From the NCBI RefSeq assembly GCF_001077815.2, contig NZ_CP011310.1, positions 868,001 through 932,000 on the forward strand: a DNA stretch of 64,000 nt, in the 5' to 3' direction. This DNA is from Aurantiacibacter atlanticus (GTDB lineage: Bacteria; Pseudomonadota; Alphaproteobacteria; Sphingomonadales; Sphingomonadaceae). The first letter of the stretch is position 1, and each line of letters opens with the position of its first letter. A program made the position numbers and the translations under genes. This document shows, piece by piece, positions 9,866 through 19,519 of this stretch. Below the pieces are notes generated by a model that was not told the DNA's origin, did not search any database, and saw only the letters and a list, made by a program, of their open reading frames with translations.

Positions 9866-10417
9866 TCAGCTTTCCAGCATCATGCGGTCATCCGCGATTT
9901 CAACCGATTGCACAGTGGAAAGAAAAGACTGGCCCAGAAGCGAAATGCCAAGCCCCTCAGGAATGATGAGCGCCTCCACGTCATGCGCTTCGAAATTGCC
10001 TACTGTCACGCGGTTAAGTCGCGTCTGCACACCGTGGACAGCACCGCTGGCACCCCGCGCCACAGGGCCGACTTCGCTGGCATCCCAGTAAAGACCCATA
10101 GCTGCCGCGTCTTCACCGGTCAGCGCGATCACGCTTGCGCCTGTATCGACCATCATGCGTGCGGTGGTGCCATCGACCACAACATCGGCATAGAAATGGC
10201 CGTCCGATGCGCGATCAAGCACGGTTTCCGTGGCCCAAGTGGCAGAGCCTGCGCCACTGCCCACCATTGCCAGCGTTTCACCATCGCCATGTCCATCTAC
10301 CTGCGCGCCATCGGCAACAGAGCCCTGCGCGGCATCATCATCGGCGATCATCGGCATGGCGAGGCCAAGCAGACCGCCAGCGACCAGCACGCCGGCCAAA
10401 GGTATGCGGATATCCAT
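9866..10417 (-). CDS. Retropepsin-like clan AA aspartic protease (TIGR02281 type)
   Basis: A 183-residue protein with an N-terminal hydrophobic segment (IPLAGVLVAGGLLGLAMPMI) that should anchor or export it, an acidic linker, and one retropepsin domain. The catalytic site is MMVDTGASVIALTGEDAA, and the second signature LLGQSFLSTVQSVEI closes the fold. These single-domain proteases must dimerise to be active. The family is widespread in alphaproteobacteria and acts in the periplasm; physiological substrates are mostly unknown. ATG at 10415-10417, 25 bp after the deacetylase gene and 5 bp before the glycosyltransferase-like gene. Confidence 0.88.
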   Translation of the reverse strand: MDIRIPLAGVLVAGGLLGLAMPMIADDDAAQGSVADGAQVDGHGDGETLAMVGSGAGSATWATETVLDRASDGHFYADVVVDGTTARMMVDTGASVIALTGEDAAAMGLYWDASEVGPVARGASGAVHGVQTRLNRVTVGNFEAHDVEALIIPEGLGISLLGQSFLSTVQSVEIADDRMMLES

Positions 10418-10442
10418 GGTTTCGAAGTCTAACGGAGTGATC

Positions 10443-11384
10443 TTAAACCCCGGTAAAGGCCGCCTGACCCTTTTTCAGCATCGCAATATCGGCCTGCGGA
10501 TAGGCCATGGCGAGCATCGTGCGTGCGTGACGCGCTGCTACCTCGGACTGATCCCTCCCATATCCCCCGCCCAGCGCGCTAGCCAATGCCAAACCCCTTT
10601 TTCGCGCTTCGCCAAGGACATAGCGATCGCGTGCTACCAATCCATCATCGCTAAGAGAGAGCCGGCCAAGCTTGTCATTCACATGCGGATCGACCCCCGC
10701 CTGATAAAGCACAATATCGGGTAAAAACCTGTTCATCACGCGGGGTAAATGCGTTTCGAGCACTTCTAGATAATCAGCATCGGCCATCCCGTCAGGCAAC
10801 GCCACATCGAGGGTGGAGCGGGCCTTGCGAACAGGGAAGTTCTTCTCCGCATGAAAGGACAGGGTAAAAACGTCTTCGCGTCCAGCCAGGAGACTGGCGG
10901 TGCCATCGCCCTGATGCACATCGCAATCGATGATCAGCACACGCCGCGCATCGCCTTCTGCCACAAGGCGATTCGCGGTGACGGCGAGATCGTTGAAGAC
11001 GCAGTAGCCGGCGCCCGTATCATGCAACGCGTGATGGCTGCCCGCTGCGCTATTAGCGGCAAAACCGTGCTGCATGGCAAGTTTGGCAGCGAGCCATGTC
11101 CCGCCATTGGTGTGCCGCACACGGTTGGCGATATGCGCAGTTACGGGGAAGCCGATGCGTCGTTCCTTCTCGCGGGGGACATTGGCGGTGAAGACCTGCT
11201 CGACATAATCAGGGCAATGGATGGCTTCCAGCCAGCTTCGCGGCATCGGATGTGGCGCATGTTCTGTAATGGCGAAGCCGCTGTGCCGCAGCGCCGTCAT
11301 GACAAGTTGATATTTGTCGAATTTGAAGGTGCCGCTAGTGGGTGGCGGGGCCATGTAATCGGCGTGGTGAACGACGTGGAGCAA
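10443..11384 (-). CDS. Histone-deacetylase-family amidohydrolase
   Basis: A 313-residue zinc-dependent deacetylase/amidohydrolase of the HDAC/AcuC/AphA superfamily. Visible active-site motifs are GSHHALHDTGAGYC (tandem His), IIDCDVHQGDGT (zinc-binding Asp-His), YQAGVDPH (zinc-binding Asp) and GGGYGRD (catalytic Tyr region). Bacterial members remove acetyl groups from small molecules such as polyamines or from proteins; the substrate here is unknown. The only start that keeps the conserved MLHVVHHADY N-terminus is TTG at 11382-11384, because an in-frame stop sits just upstream. That places it 3 bp after the ispG stop, so translation is probably coupled. Confidence 0.92.
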   Translation of the reverse strand: MLHVVHHADYMAPPPTSGTFKFDKYQLVMTALRHSGFAITEHAPHPMPRSWLEAIHCPDYVEQVFTANVPREKERRIGFPVTAHIANRVRHTNGGTWLAAKLAMQHGFAANSAAGSHHALHDTGAGYCVFNDLAVTANRLVAEGDARRVLIIDCDVHQGDGTASLLAGREDVFTLSFHAEKNFPVRKARSTLDVALPDGMADADYLEVLETHLPRVMNRFLPDIVLYQAGVDPHVNDKLGRLSLSDDGLVARDRYVLGEARKRGLALASALGGGYGRDQSEVAARHARTMLAMAYPQADIAMLKKGQAAFTGV

Positions 11385-11387
11385 GCT

Positions 11388-12539
11388 TCACGCCGGGACA
11401 CTATCTGCCGCGCCTGCATCGATCATGTCGGATTCAATCTCGGCCGCCTTGGCTTCGACCAGCGTCACGATATGATCGAGCATGTCTGCGCTTTCGACAT
11501 GATGATCGGTCACGCCCGATAGATAGACCATGTGCTTGCCCGCGCCGCCACCGGTGATGCCGATGTCTGTTTCGCGCGCTTCGCCGGGGCCATTGACCAC
11601 GCAACCCAGAACCGAAAGCGAAAGCGGGGTCTTGATATGTTGCAGGCGTTCTTCCAGCGCCTGCACTGTCTTGATAACATCAAATCCCTGGCGCGCGCAT
11701 GATGGGCAGGACACCACGCGGACACCACGCGTACGCAGGCCAAGTGACTTGAGGATCTCGAAACCGACGCGCACTTCTTCTTCAGGCTGCGCTGAAAGCG
11801 ACACGCGGATCGTATCACCAATGCCGGCCCACAGCAGATTGCCGATGCCGATAGAACTTTTTACCGTGCCGCCGATCAATCCGCCAGCCTCTGTAATGCC
11901 GAGGTGGAGTGGGCAATCGACCGTCTCTGCAAGGCCCTGATAAGCAGCAACGGCTAGGAAAACGTCGCTCGCTTTCACCGCGACCTTGTAATCGTGAAAG
12001 TCATGGTCTTGCAGCAGCTTGATATGATCAAGCGCGCTTTCCACGAGCGCTTCGGGGCAAGGCTCTCCGTATTTTTCGAGCAAGTCCTTTTCGAGGCTGC
12101 CAGCGTTTACGCCAATGCGTATTGCGCAGCCATTGGCCTTTGCGGCGCGAACCACTTCGGCCACACGCTCGCTACTGCCGATATTGCCGGGATTGATGCG
12201 CAGGCAGGCAGCACCCTTGTCTGCCGCTTCCAGCGCGCGTTTGTAGTGGAAATGGATGTCGGCCACGATGGGAATGGCGGATGCCCGTGTGATCTTGTCG
12301 AAATGCGCTGTTGACTCAGCCGTGGGGCATGAAACGCGAATGATATCAGCGCCCGCATCCTCACACCGGCGGATCTGGTCAATCGTGGCAGCCACATCCT
12401 CGGTCGGCGTGTTGGTCATGGTCTGCACGGTGATCGGAGCATCGCCGCCAACAGGCACATTGCCCACCATGATCTGGCGTGACTTGCGGCGATCGATCAT
12501 GCGCCACGGGCGCACTGCGGAAATGGCATCAGCTGACAT
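11388..12539 (-). CDS. ispG: 4-hydroxy-3-methylbut-2-enyl diphosphate synthase IspG (GcpE)
   Basis: The penultimate enzyme of the MEP isoprenoid pathway: it converts MEcPP to HMBPP using a [4Fe-4S] cluster. The protein starts [44 protein letters not shown], which is the family's TIM-barrel N-terminus. The cluster cysteines are in [12 protein letters not shown] and in [11 protein letters not shown], with Glu of GEA as the fourth ligand. ATG 12539 gives 383 residues; an in-frame TTG extension to 12647 would run into the divergent zntB gene and has no conserved character. It is the first gene of the operon ispG - deacetylase - protease - glycosyltransferase-like. Confidence 0.96.
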   Translation of the reverse strand: MSADAISAVRPWRMIDRRKSRQIMVGNVPVGGDAPITVQTMTNTPTEDVAATIDQIRRCEDAGADIIRVSCPTAESTAHFDKITRASAIPIVADIHFHYKRALEAADKGAACLRINPGNIGSSERVAEVVRAAKANGCAIRIGVNAGSLEKDLLEKYGEPCPEALVESALDHIKLLQDHDFHDYKVAVKASDVFLAVAAYQGLAETVDCPLHLGITEAGGLIGGTVKSSIGIGNLLWAGIGDTIRVSLSAQPEEEVRVGFEILKSLGLRTRGVRVVSCPSCARQGFDVIKTVQALEERLQHIKTPLSLSVLGCVVNGPGEARETDIGITGGGAGKHMVYLSGVTDHHVESADMLDHIVTLVEAKAAEIESDMIDAGAADSVPA

Positions 12540-12594
12540 GTCCGCCGATATAGACGCTGGCGTGTGAAGGGGCAATGACAGGAGAAATCGAATA

Positions 12595-13617
12595 GTGCAG
12601 GGTGCAATTATGCTCGAACAGAACATTACAGACGCGACCGAAGGCACTGATCCGTTGATCTTCGCCAGGGTGCTTGACGGGAAGGGCGGCGGCTATTCCA
12701 TCAATCGGGCAGATGTGGACGACTGGACGCCCTCCGCACCCGGTGAAGTCCTATGGGCACACCTTCGCCGTAATGTGCCGGAAATGAAGACCTGGCTGGT
12801 TGATGTGCTTGGTGTCCCGGCTGCAACAGCGGTAATGCTGGTTTCCGATTCCACACGGCCACGCGCCTTGCGCGAAGGCGATGCCCTTGTTGCCACCCTT
12901 CGCGGGATCAATTTCAACCCCTCCGCCCAACCAGAAGACATGATCTCCCTGCAATTATGGTGCGATGGCAACCGATTGATTACCTTGCGTAAATTGCCGA
13001 TGCAGACCCCGCGTGACATCATCGCGCTGCTTGATGACGGCAGAGGCCCGGTCGATGCAGGCAGCGCAATTGTCCAGATTGTTGAGCGCCTCGTCATCCG
13101 CATGAACCAGTCGATGATCGATATGAATGACAAGATCGACGAGCTGGAAGACGCCGATATCGAAGAAGAGCCGGAAAAATTGCTCGAACAGATTTCGACA
13201 ATCCGGCGCAATTGTCTGGCGCTCAAACGGCACATGGCGCCTCAGCACGAAGCGCTCGAACAGATAAACCGCGATGCACCAGCATGGTTTGAAGATCATG
13301 ACCGGCGTGAGATCGTGGAAAGTATCGCTCGCTTGCGCCGCTATCTCGACGATATCGACATCAGCAAGGAAAGCGCGCTGGTGCTGCAGGACGAATTGCG
13401 CGCGCGCAGTCTCGCCAGCAGCGAATCTGCAACCTACATGCTGACTATTGTTGCCGGTATCTTCCTGCCTTTGGGTTTCATCACCGGACTGATGGGGATC
13501 AATGTGGGCGGCATGCCTGGTGTGGAGGATGCATATGGCTTCTGGATTGTCGCAGGTCTGTGCGGCCTGATTCTGGTCGGCCAGCTGTTGCTGTTCTGGA
13601 AATGGAAATGGCTGTGA
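12595..13617 (+). CDS. zntB: CorA-family zinc/metal transporter ZntB
   Basis: A 340-residue inner-membrane cation transporter of the CorA superfamily. A large cytoplasmic alpha/beta domain and long stalk helix ([33 protein letters not shown]) lead into two C-terminal transmembrane helices. The selectivity loop reads [14 protein letters not shown] replaces the GMN of magnesium CorA, as is usual in ZntB-type proteins. The tail is FWKWKWL. GTG 12595 lies 10 bases after AGGAG, while the in-frame ATG 12610 is too far from it, so GTG is preferred. It is divergent from ispG across 55 bp and is followed after 32 bp by the antiporter gene. Confidence 0.88.
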   Translation: MQGAIMLEQNITDATEGTDPLIFARVLDGKGGGYSINRADVDDWTPSAPGEVLWAHLRRNVPEMKTWLVDVLGVPAATAVMLVSDSTRPRALREGDALVATLRGINFNPSAQPEDMISLQLWCDGNRLITLRKLPMQTPRDIIALLDDGRGPVDAGSAIVQIVERLVIRMNQSMIDMNDKIDELEDADIEEEPEKLLEQISTIRRNCLALKRHMAPQHEALEQINRDAPAWFEDHDRREIVESIARLRRYLDDIDISKESALVLQDELRARSLASSESATYMLTIVAGIFLPLGFITGLMGINVGGMPGVEDAYGFWIVAGLCGLILVGQLLLFWKWKWL

Positions 13618-13649
13618 TCACCTTTTTCACCCGGCTGGAGGCCTGAGCG

Positions 13650-15407
13650 ATGGAAGAACATGCCGGACCAATGCTGGGTGACATCCTACTGATGCTGGGT
13701 TTTGCATTGGTGGCGGTGCTTGCTTTCCGGCGCGCGGGGCTAGGGGCGACACTTGGCTATCTGGTGGCTGGGGCCTTGCTGGGTCCGCATATGCTGGGGT
13801 TGGTTGGCAACGCCGAGCAAATGGCCGGAATTGCCGAACTGGGCATCGTAATGCTGCTGTTTGTGGTCGGCCTGGAACTCAGCCCAGCGCGATTGTGGCG
13901 CATGAAAAGTGCCATTTTCGGGATGGGATTGGCGCAGGTAGCGGCCTGCGGACTGGCGGTAACCGCTACGATTCTGGCGCTGGCAGGTTATACATTTGAA
14001 GCCGCGCTTGCGATCGGCCTGCCACTTGGCCTGTCTTCCACCGCGCAAGTACTGCCCTTGCTGCAGTCAGCGGGGCGGCTGCGCACCCCGCTTGGTGAGC
14101 GCGCCTTTGCCATCCTGTTATTTCAGGACCTCTCGATCATCCCGCTGATTACCATCATTTCTGCGATGAGCCGCAATCCCGCGCAGGAAACGGGCCATTC
14201 CGGCTGGCTTCTCGGGCTGATTACGCTGGGCGCGATTGCCGGGCTGATCATTGCTGGTCGTCTGCTGATCCGACCACTGTTTCGCCTGATCGGGGGATTG
14301 GGCGAACGCGAGCTGTTTATCGTCGCCGCATTGTTTACGGTTATTGCCAGTGCGGTGGTGATGCAATCGCTCGGCCTGTCGGCTGCATTGGGCGCATTTA
14401 TCGCCGGTGTCATGCTGGCCGATACCCCTTACCGGCACGAGTTGGAGGCCGATATCGAGCCTTTCCGCTCCATTCTTCTGGGCCTCTTTTTCCTTGCGGT
14501 CGGCATGATGCTCGATCTGAACGCGGTAGCCCAGAATCCCTTCTTCGTGATCGGTTTTGCAGTTCTTCTTATTTTGGTGAAGACCGCAATCATCATGGGG
14601 CTTGGCCTGTTGATGAAGATGCGTTGGCGCGCTGCCCTGGCGTTGGGCCTGTTGCTTAGTCAGGGCGGCGAATTTGCCTTTGTGCTCTATGCGCAGGCAC
14701 GGTCCGCATTGCTGATTGCGCCTGAATCTGTCAGCATTTTCGGGGCCGTCGTCACCTTGTCGATGGCTGCCACGCCTTTCCTGATGATGGCCACGCGTCG
14801 CATACGGCAGGAACCGGGTGGCACAGAGGAAACCCGCGAAGAGCCAGTGGATGAGAGTGCAAGCGCAGTCATCATCGGATATGGCCGGTTCGGGCAGAGC
14901 GTTGCCAATACCTTGCAGGTCGCCGGTCTGGCGCTCACGATTGTCGAGCGGAAAACTGCGCAGATTGATCTCGCCGAAGATTTCGGCAGCAAGGTCTATT
15001 TTGGTGATGGAAGGCGGCTCGACCTGCTGCGACAAGCTGGGGCTGGTGATGCGCAGCTGATCATGTTCTGCACCGATGAAGTGCCCGACACGCAATTGAT
15101 CACATCAGTGCATGATGCCTTTCCGCAGGCGACGATCTATGTGCGCGGTTTTGACAGGCGTTCCATCATAGATCTTGCAAATAGCCCGGTCGAATATGTG
15201 ATGCGCGAGGTAAGCGAATCGGCCCTTCGCATGGCCCTTATGGCGTTGGAGAATGTTGGTCTCAGCGAAGAAGAGATCGAACGCGCAGAGGCGACCTACA
15301 GGGAAAACGATCACCGTCGCATGGAATTGCAGATCAAAGGCGGCGATATCTATGCAGCACAGGAAATGACGCGCGAACAGCAGGACGCTCTACGAGGCGA
15401 AAACTGA
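13650..15407 (+). CDS. Kef-type CPA2 monovalent cation:proton antiporter with RCK domain
   Basis: A 585-residue inner-membrane protein. Residues 1 to about 385 form the 12-13 helix Na+/H+ exchanger-type unit (for example GIVMLLFVVGLELSPARLWRMK and ALAIGLPLGLSSTAQVLPLL). A TrkA-N/RCK domain follows, beginning at about residue 405 with VIIGYGRFGQSVANTLQ, whose GxGxxG is the nucleotide-binding loop. KefB/KefC proteins export K+ against H+ and are gated by glutathione adducts; no ancillary KefF/KefG gene is present, so the gating ligand is open. GGAGG lies 8 bases before the ATG. It is probably co-transcribed with zntB. Confidence 0.93.
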   Translation: MEEHAGPMLGDILLMLGFALVAVLAFRRAGLGATLGYLVAGALLGPHMLGLVGNAEQMAGIAELGIVMLLFVVGLELSPARLWRMKSAIFGMGLAQVAACGLAVTATILALAGYTFEAALAIGLPLGLSSTAQVLPLLQSAGRLRTPLGERAFAILLFQDLSIIPLITIISAMSRNPAQETGHSGWLLGLITLGAIAGLIIAGRLLIRPLFRLIGGLGERELFIVAALFTVIASAVVMQSLGLSAALGAFIAGVMLADTPYRHELEADIEPFRSILLGLFFLAVGMMLDLNAVAQNPFFVIGFAVLLILVKTAIIMGLGLLMKMRWRAALALGLLLSQGGEFAFVLYAQARSALLIAPESVSIFGAVVTLSMAATPFLMMATRRIRQEPGGTEETREEPVDESASAVIIGYGRFGQSVANTLQVAGLALTIVERKTAQIDLAEDFGSKVYFGDGRRLDLLRQAGAGDAQLIMFCTDEVPDTQLITSVHDAFPQATIYVRGFDRRSIIDLANSPVEYVMREVSESALRMALMALENVGLSEEEIERAEATYRENDHRRMELQIKGGDIYAAQEMTREQQDALRGEN

Positions 15408-15422
15408 GGGCGCAAACCCGAA

Positions 15423-16679
15423 TTATCGAGGTTGGGCACCGCGATCCAGAAGGAAGCGCTGTGCCGCAACGATCGGAAGCGGGCGGGCATAATAATATCC
15501 CTGCCCGCAATCGACGCCCAATTCGCGCATGATCTTTTCTTCGCCCTCGGTTTCAATTCCCTCGGCAATCAGTTCGCAATTCAATTCATGCGCCAGATGT
15601 ACAAGTGCCGCTGTCATTGCCTTGCACGCTGGATCGCCCTCAATTCCCCGCGTTAGAACCATATCCATCTTCAGGATATCGGGTTGCAAATCGACGATGT
15701 GGCGCAGGCCTGCATAGCCTATACCGACGTCTTTTTTGAGCGCGATGCGCGCATAAGGCTTGATAGCGGCGATTTCGCGCGCCAACTTCGAAAGATCATT
15801 GGCTTGGCAATGCTCGGTAATTTCGATCACCAGACTGGCGGTGGGGGTATCCTGAAGCAACTTGCGCAGTGCACCAGATGCCACTGTTGCCGGTGACACA
15901 TTGATCGTTGCATAGACGCCTTCTGGCAGGTGCGCGACGGTATCGAGTGCGCAGGAAACGGCAGTCAGTTCCAATTCCTTGCCAAGGCCGACCAGTTCGG
16001 CATCTTCAAACCATGCATCAGGGCCGCGCTTCGTCAGATCAGGGAAGCGGGAAAGGCACTCCACACCCACAGGTTTGCCCGTCTCAAGCGAGATGATGGG
16101 CTGCTGGAAAGTAGAAACGCCATGCCCATCAAGCATGGATTCGACCAGCGCGCGCGCCTCTGGGCGGCTGACGTCTTTTTCAAGAGCGCTCTCGATACGT
16201 TCCGTTACAAGGCTGGCAAAACTCTTCAGAATCGCGAGATCCCGCATATTGAGCGTGTGGTCCGGGTGGTGACCCATCGCGCAAAAACTACCCCAGACCG
16301 TTCCGTCTGCCAGCCGCAGCGGCGTGCTTATGTGACAGCCCACGGGCAGAGACTTGGTAATCGAAAGGTCTTTGGCCAGCGGAAAATCAGCCGGGTCGGG
16401 GATCAACTCCGGCAGACTGCCTTGCAGGATATGCCAGCAATAAGAATTCTCTCGCGGCTCCTGAAAGCCCGGCCCCATATGCAGGTCATGATCGCTGCTG
16501 ACATGGGTGAGTTCGCGCTTGGCATCCTCAATATAGCGGGAAACGAAGGCGATTTCCACGCCGATATGCTCGCGCACGCTGGCAAGAATGCTCTTGATGC
16601 CCGGATCATTGATAAATTCATCGGTCAGCCGGGAAGCCGGGCTGGGGCATTGGGGAAGGATATATGCGACCTGTGACAT
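15423..16679 (-). CDS. GAF-EAL domain protein, likely degenerate c-di-GMP phosphodiesterase
   Basis: A 418-residue cytoplasmic protein. Residues about 20-165 form a GAF sensor domain (ENSYCWHILQGSLPELIPDP, HISTPLRLADGTVWGSFC) and about 175-415 an EAL domain. Several catalytic positions are kept: E207 in ECL, N260 in NVSP, E286 in EITEH, K337/D339 in LKMD, E373/E376 in AEGIE and Q393 in QGYYYARP. The DDFGTG metal loop, however, reads KKDVGIG: the first Asp is Lys and there is a one-residue insertion. That Asp is a metal ligand in studied enzymes, so activity is doubtful and a c-di-GMP receptor or other signalling role is possible. ATG 16679 is preferred over TTG 16697. Confidence 0.85.
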   Translation of the reverse strand: MSQVAYILPQCPSPASRLTDEFINDPGIKSILASVREHIGVEIAFVSRYIEDAKRELTHVSSDHDLHMGPGFQEPRENSYCWHILQGSLPELIPDPADFPLAKDLSITKSLPVGCHISTPLRLADGTVWGSFCAMGHHPDHTLNMRDLAILKSFASLVTERIESALEKDVSRPEARALVESMLDGHGVSTFQQPIISLETGKPVGVECLSRFPDLTKRGPDAWFEDAELVGLGKELELTAVSCALDTVAHLPEGVYATINVSPATVASGALRKLLQDTPTASLVIEITEHCQANDLSKLAREIAAIKPYARIALKKDVGIGYAGLRHIVDLQPDILKMDMVLTRGIEGDPACKAMTAALVHLAHELNCELIAEGIETEGEEKIMRELGVDCGQGYYYARPLPIVAAQRFLLDRGAQPR

Positions 16680-16738
16680 TGAGACAAATGTGCCCAAAAA
16701 GAGCTAATGGCGGCTTAATCCGGTTGCGCAAATCGCCC

Positions 16739-17257
16739 CTAAAGTATCAATTCATACAGAAGTTCATCGTCGCGCTGCTCGCCAACCCAGAAATCGATAT
16801 CGGCAATTTTCGCAAAGCCATAGCGTTGGTAAAATCGCTGCGCGGCGACATTTCCACTCCACACTGATAGCTGGATTGCATCGCAACCGCGTTGCCGAGC
16901 GTCGTCCAATGCCCAATCGATCAGAGCTGCGCCTATTCCTTCGCCGATCCGGGCAGGGTCACAATAAAGCTGGCCGAGCCCAAGTGGATTGGCAGCGTCG
17001 GAATGTTCGGCATAACCGCTTGGTTGCCTGACTTTGATAAATCCGGTCAGCGGCCCGCCATCGTCATCCTGCGCTAGCCGATGGGTGATCTCCGGATTCT
17101 CAATCTCTGCGGTAATAGCGCTGGCGCTATAGGCCTCTTCCAGAAAGACCGAGAGATCTTGCGGGCGATAGAGATGTTCGAAGGCGGCACAAAAACTGGA
17201 TCGGCCCAAATGGGCGAGGCTTTCGGCGTCCGAAATGAAGGCGGGGCGCAGTATCAT
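16739..17257 (-). CDS. GNAT-family N-acetyltransferase
   Basis: A 172-residue single-domain acetyltransferase. MILRPAFISDAESLAHLGRSSF is the usual GNAT first strand and helix. The acetyl-CoA-binding region is LGQLYCDPARIGEGIGAALIDWALDDAR, with IGEGIGAA as the R/Q-x-x-G-x-G/A loop. The end, GNVAAQRFYQRYGFAKI, is the typical GNAT motif B. It could acetylate an antibiotic, polyamine or protein N-terminus; substrate unknown. ATG 17257 gives the conserved start; an in-frame extension to 17311 is less likely. It is 59 bp downstream of the mechanosensitive-channel-like gene on the same strand. Confidence 0.87.
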   Translation of the reverse strand: MILRPAFISDAESLAHLGRSSFCAAFEHLYRPQDLSVFLEEAYSASAITAEIENPEITHRLAQDDDGGPLTGFIKVRQPSGYAEHSDAANPLGLGQLYCDPARIGEGIGAALIDWALDDARQRGCDAIQLSVWSGNVAAQRFYQRYGFAKIADIDFWVGEQRDDELLYELIL

Positions 17258-17316
17258 GGCTCTGCGCCCCGTAACTTCATTCAATGTCCGTCGTAAAGAC
17301 CGGACACCCAATTCGC

Positions 17317-18543
17317 CTATGCGCCAGGGGGCAGATCCTCTGGGTCGGCAGTGGGGGCGACATGTGCCGTTGCGCTGGAGGACGCATCGTCCATTTTCCG
17401 GTCAAGCTGTTCCAGCTTGCGCGCCGCCCATTCACGCCCACCCAGGCCAAAGGCCAGCGCACCGGCGACCGATGCACCCACCACCATTGCGGTGAAGGCG
17501 GTTCCGGTGATGACTTCGCCAACGCCGGTGAAGTTAAGCCCCATGAAGGTGAAGAGGATGATCGTCGCCCATTTGACAATCTGCCCGGCTGCGCTGCCGC
17601 CAGTGCCAGCAAGCACGCGTTCAAGAAGATTTGCCAGCAGGAAGCCGAAGCCGATCACTACCGCACCAAAAATCACGCGGCTGCCGAGTTCGAGCACTTC
17701 GTTGAGGATGGCGGTGAGTTCAGGAAAGGCCAGCAGCCGTGTCGCCGCAATGGCGAAAAACAGGATAATAGCCACCTGTGCTACGCGGGCAATGATGCTG
17801 GACGCATGCGTTCCATCGGGCAGGAGGCCGCTTTCCGCCAGAGAACGGTCAACGCCGAGACCAGCCAGCAATTGCTTCAATATATCCACCACGAAGCGGC
17901 TGATAAGATAGCCCAGCCCAAGCAGGATCGCCGCACCGATGATGCGCGGAATGGCATCGAAGATCAGTTGCAGCATATCGCTTGCAGGTGCCGAAATGGA
18001 TTCCAGGTTCAATGCTTCGAGCGCCATGATCGCGACCGGGATGATGACGAGGACATAGACGATCACGCCAATGGTCCGGCTGATGGTGGCATTGCCGGTG
18101 ACATTATCGACGCCGCCCCTGTTCGCCCATTTGTCGAAATCGACGGTCTGCAAGGCGGTGACGGTCAGATCGCGCAGGATCCGCGCCACCATAAGGCCGA
18201 TAAAGAAGATCAGCGCCGCACCGATCAGATTGGGCACAAAGCCCATGATCGAATCCAGCAAAGTCGTGACCGGCCGCATTACGCCGCCAAGATCAAACAC
18301 CTGCAACACAGCCAGCAGGCCGAATAGCCAGATAAGGAGGGAAACGATCTTGCCCAGTTGCAAGCCGAGGCTTTCGCCGCTGGACGTTGCTCGCTGGAGG
18401 AATGAGACATTGTCTACCAGCTTGGCGAAAGCCCATTTCGCAGCTTTGGCGAGCAGCCAGGTGACAATCAGGATGACGACAGCCAACCCGACCTTTTCCA
18501 GGATCTGCACGGCGAGATCCGGATCAAAGCGATATCTGCTCAT
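17317..18543 (-). CDS. Mechanosensitive ion channel-like membrane protein (TM-helix repeat)
   Basis: A 408-residue inner-membrane protein made of repeated amphipathic/transmembrane units such as VVILIVTWLLAKAAKWAF, FVPNLIGAALIFFIGLMVARILRD and AIPRIIGAAILLGLGYLISRFV. These match the conserved TM-helix repeat (PF05552) found with MscS-type channels. The last unit, VGASVAGALAFGLGGREWAARKLEQL, resembles the pore-lining helix of MscS-like proteins. It could release solutes under osmotic shock, but it lacks a recognisable MscS beta domain. ATG 18543 has AAGGA six bases upstream; ATG 18585 would add 14 residues. Confidence 0.8.
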   Translation of the reverse strand: MSRYRFDPDLAVQILEKVGLAVVILIVTWLLAKAAKWAFAKLVDNVSFLQRATSSGESLGLQLGKIVSLLIWLFGLLAVLQVFDLGGVMRPVTTLLDSIMGFVPNLIGAALIFFIGLMVARILRDLTVTALQTVDFDKWANRGGVDNVTGNATISRTIGVIVYVLVIIPVAIMALEALNLESISAPASDMLQLIFDAIPRIIGAAILLGLGYLISRFVVDILKQLLAGLGVDRSLAESGLLPDGTHASSIIARVAQVAIILFFAIAATRLLAFPELTAILNEVLELGSRVIFGAVVIGFGFLLANLLERVLAGTGGSAAGQIVKWATIILFTFMGLNFTGVGEVITGTAFTAMVVGASVAGALAFGLGGREWAARKLEQLDRKMDDASSSATAHVAPTADPEDLPPGA

Positions 18544-18631
18544 TATATTCCTTCCCGAAGTCTGTTCATTTTCATTGTCTAACATGGGAGTTCGGTAAAT
18601 GCGAACGGGCGCCGGGAGAAGTTACCCCTGT

Positions 18632-19519
18632 TTACGAATGCTTATTCCGTTTGCGCCTGCCAAAGCGCATTCCACTTTCCAGATGACCGCGAAGGGCAGC
18701 GTAAAAGGCTTCCAGGAATTCACGTTCGTCTCCGCGGCCGATTTGCCAGCCGATCTTGGTAGCAATGGCTTCTGCCACATCGCGCAGTGCGGTGGTCTGG
18801 TCCTGCCGCAAAACTCTTTCGAGTACCTGCAATTCATGTTCGCCATAGACAGATAGCTCTGCCTCACCGAAACGGTATTCGGTACTGCGATCGGGCGCGA
18901 GCGACATGGCTTCCTTGAGCTTGGCGGACTTGGCCTCGACCACCCAGGTTCCAGCAACAAGGTCGCCAGCACGCAAGGCATCCCTGTTGCAAAACGGAAA
19001 CAGGACGAAAACCGCCAACCAGAGGCCCGCTGCCGCGCCGGAAATGCCTGCTTCGTGCATTCCGCCAAGCAGGAAGAACAGGGGTAGGAAAACTTCCACA
19101 TCGCGCACCAGATTGCGGGCAATAACCATTTCTGCGGTTAGCCTTCCGCCATCGCGCGCGGCAACGCGCAGGCCTAGCAGGCGTTTGCCCGGTGTCGCTG
19201 CGCGCGGGCCAAGTTCGAACCACAGGAAATAGCCATAGCGAGCGAGAAAAAGCAGCAGGACAACCAGCACGATGACAAGTTCCAGCACCGGATTGGCAAT
19301 AAACCCGGTTTCCAGTTGGAAAAGGCCAATGCCTACTCCGGCCAGCGCCATGAAAAAGACAATCACACCGATGGTGATGATTATGAGATCGAGGAGCAGC
19401 GCCGCGGCTCGCGCGCCGCGGCTTCCCACTGTCAGCGGCAAAGCAAGGCCTTCTGGCGTTACCAGCATACGATCACGCTTATCCGGATCACGGCGTAAGG
19501 CGGCCAATTGACCGCTCAT
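18632..19519 (-). CDS. RDD-family membrane protein
   Basis: A 295-residue protein whose first half is an RDD domain with about three to four membrane helices: GSRGARAAALLLDLIIITIGVIVFF near the N-terminus and GPRAATPGKRLLGLRVAARDGG, the typical TPGK.L.GLRV segment. The second half is soluble and charged, rich in Glu/Arg. The ATG at 19517-19519 overlaps the stop of the SpoIIM-like gene (ATGA). Together with SpoIIM-like, DUF58, MoxR, DUF4350 and DUF4129 genes it forms a block whose order I recall from the mycobacterial moxR2 region. Function unknown. Confidence 0.87.
   Translation of the reverse strand: MSGQLAALRRDPDKRDRMLVTPEGLALPLTVGSRGARAAALLLDLIIITIGVIVFFMALAGVGIGLFQLETGFIANPVLELVIVLVVLLLFLARYGYFLWFELGPRAATPGKRLLGLRVAARDGGRLTAEMVIARNLVRDVEVFLPLFFLLGGMHEAGISGAAAGLWLAVFVLFPFCNRDALRAGDLVAGTWVVEAKSAKLKEAMSLAPDRSTEYRFGEAELSVYGEHELQVLERVLRQDQTTALRDVAEAIATKIGWQIGRGDEREFLEAFYAALRGHLESGMRFGRRKRNKHS

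Noticed and set aside
14118..15095. Minus-strand open frame of 325 codons opposite the Kef-type antiporter
   Set aside because: Antisense to a strongly conserved membrane gene; the product is Gln/His/Asn-rich and without motifs.
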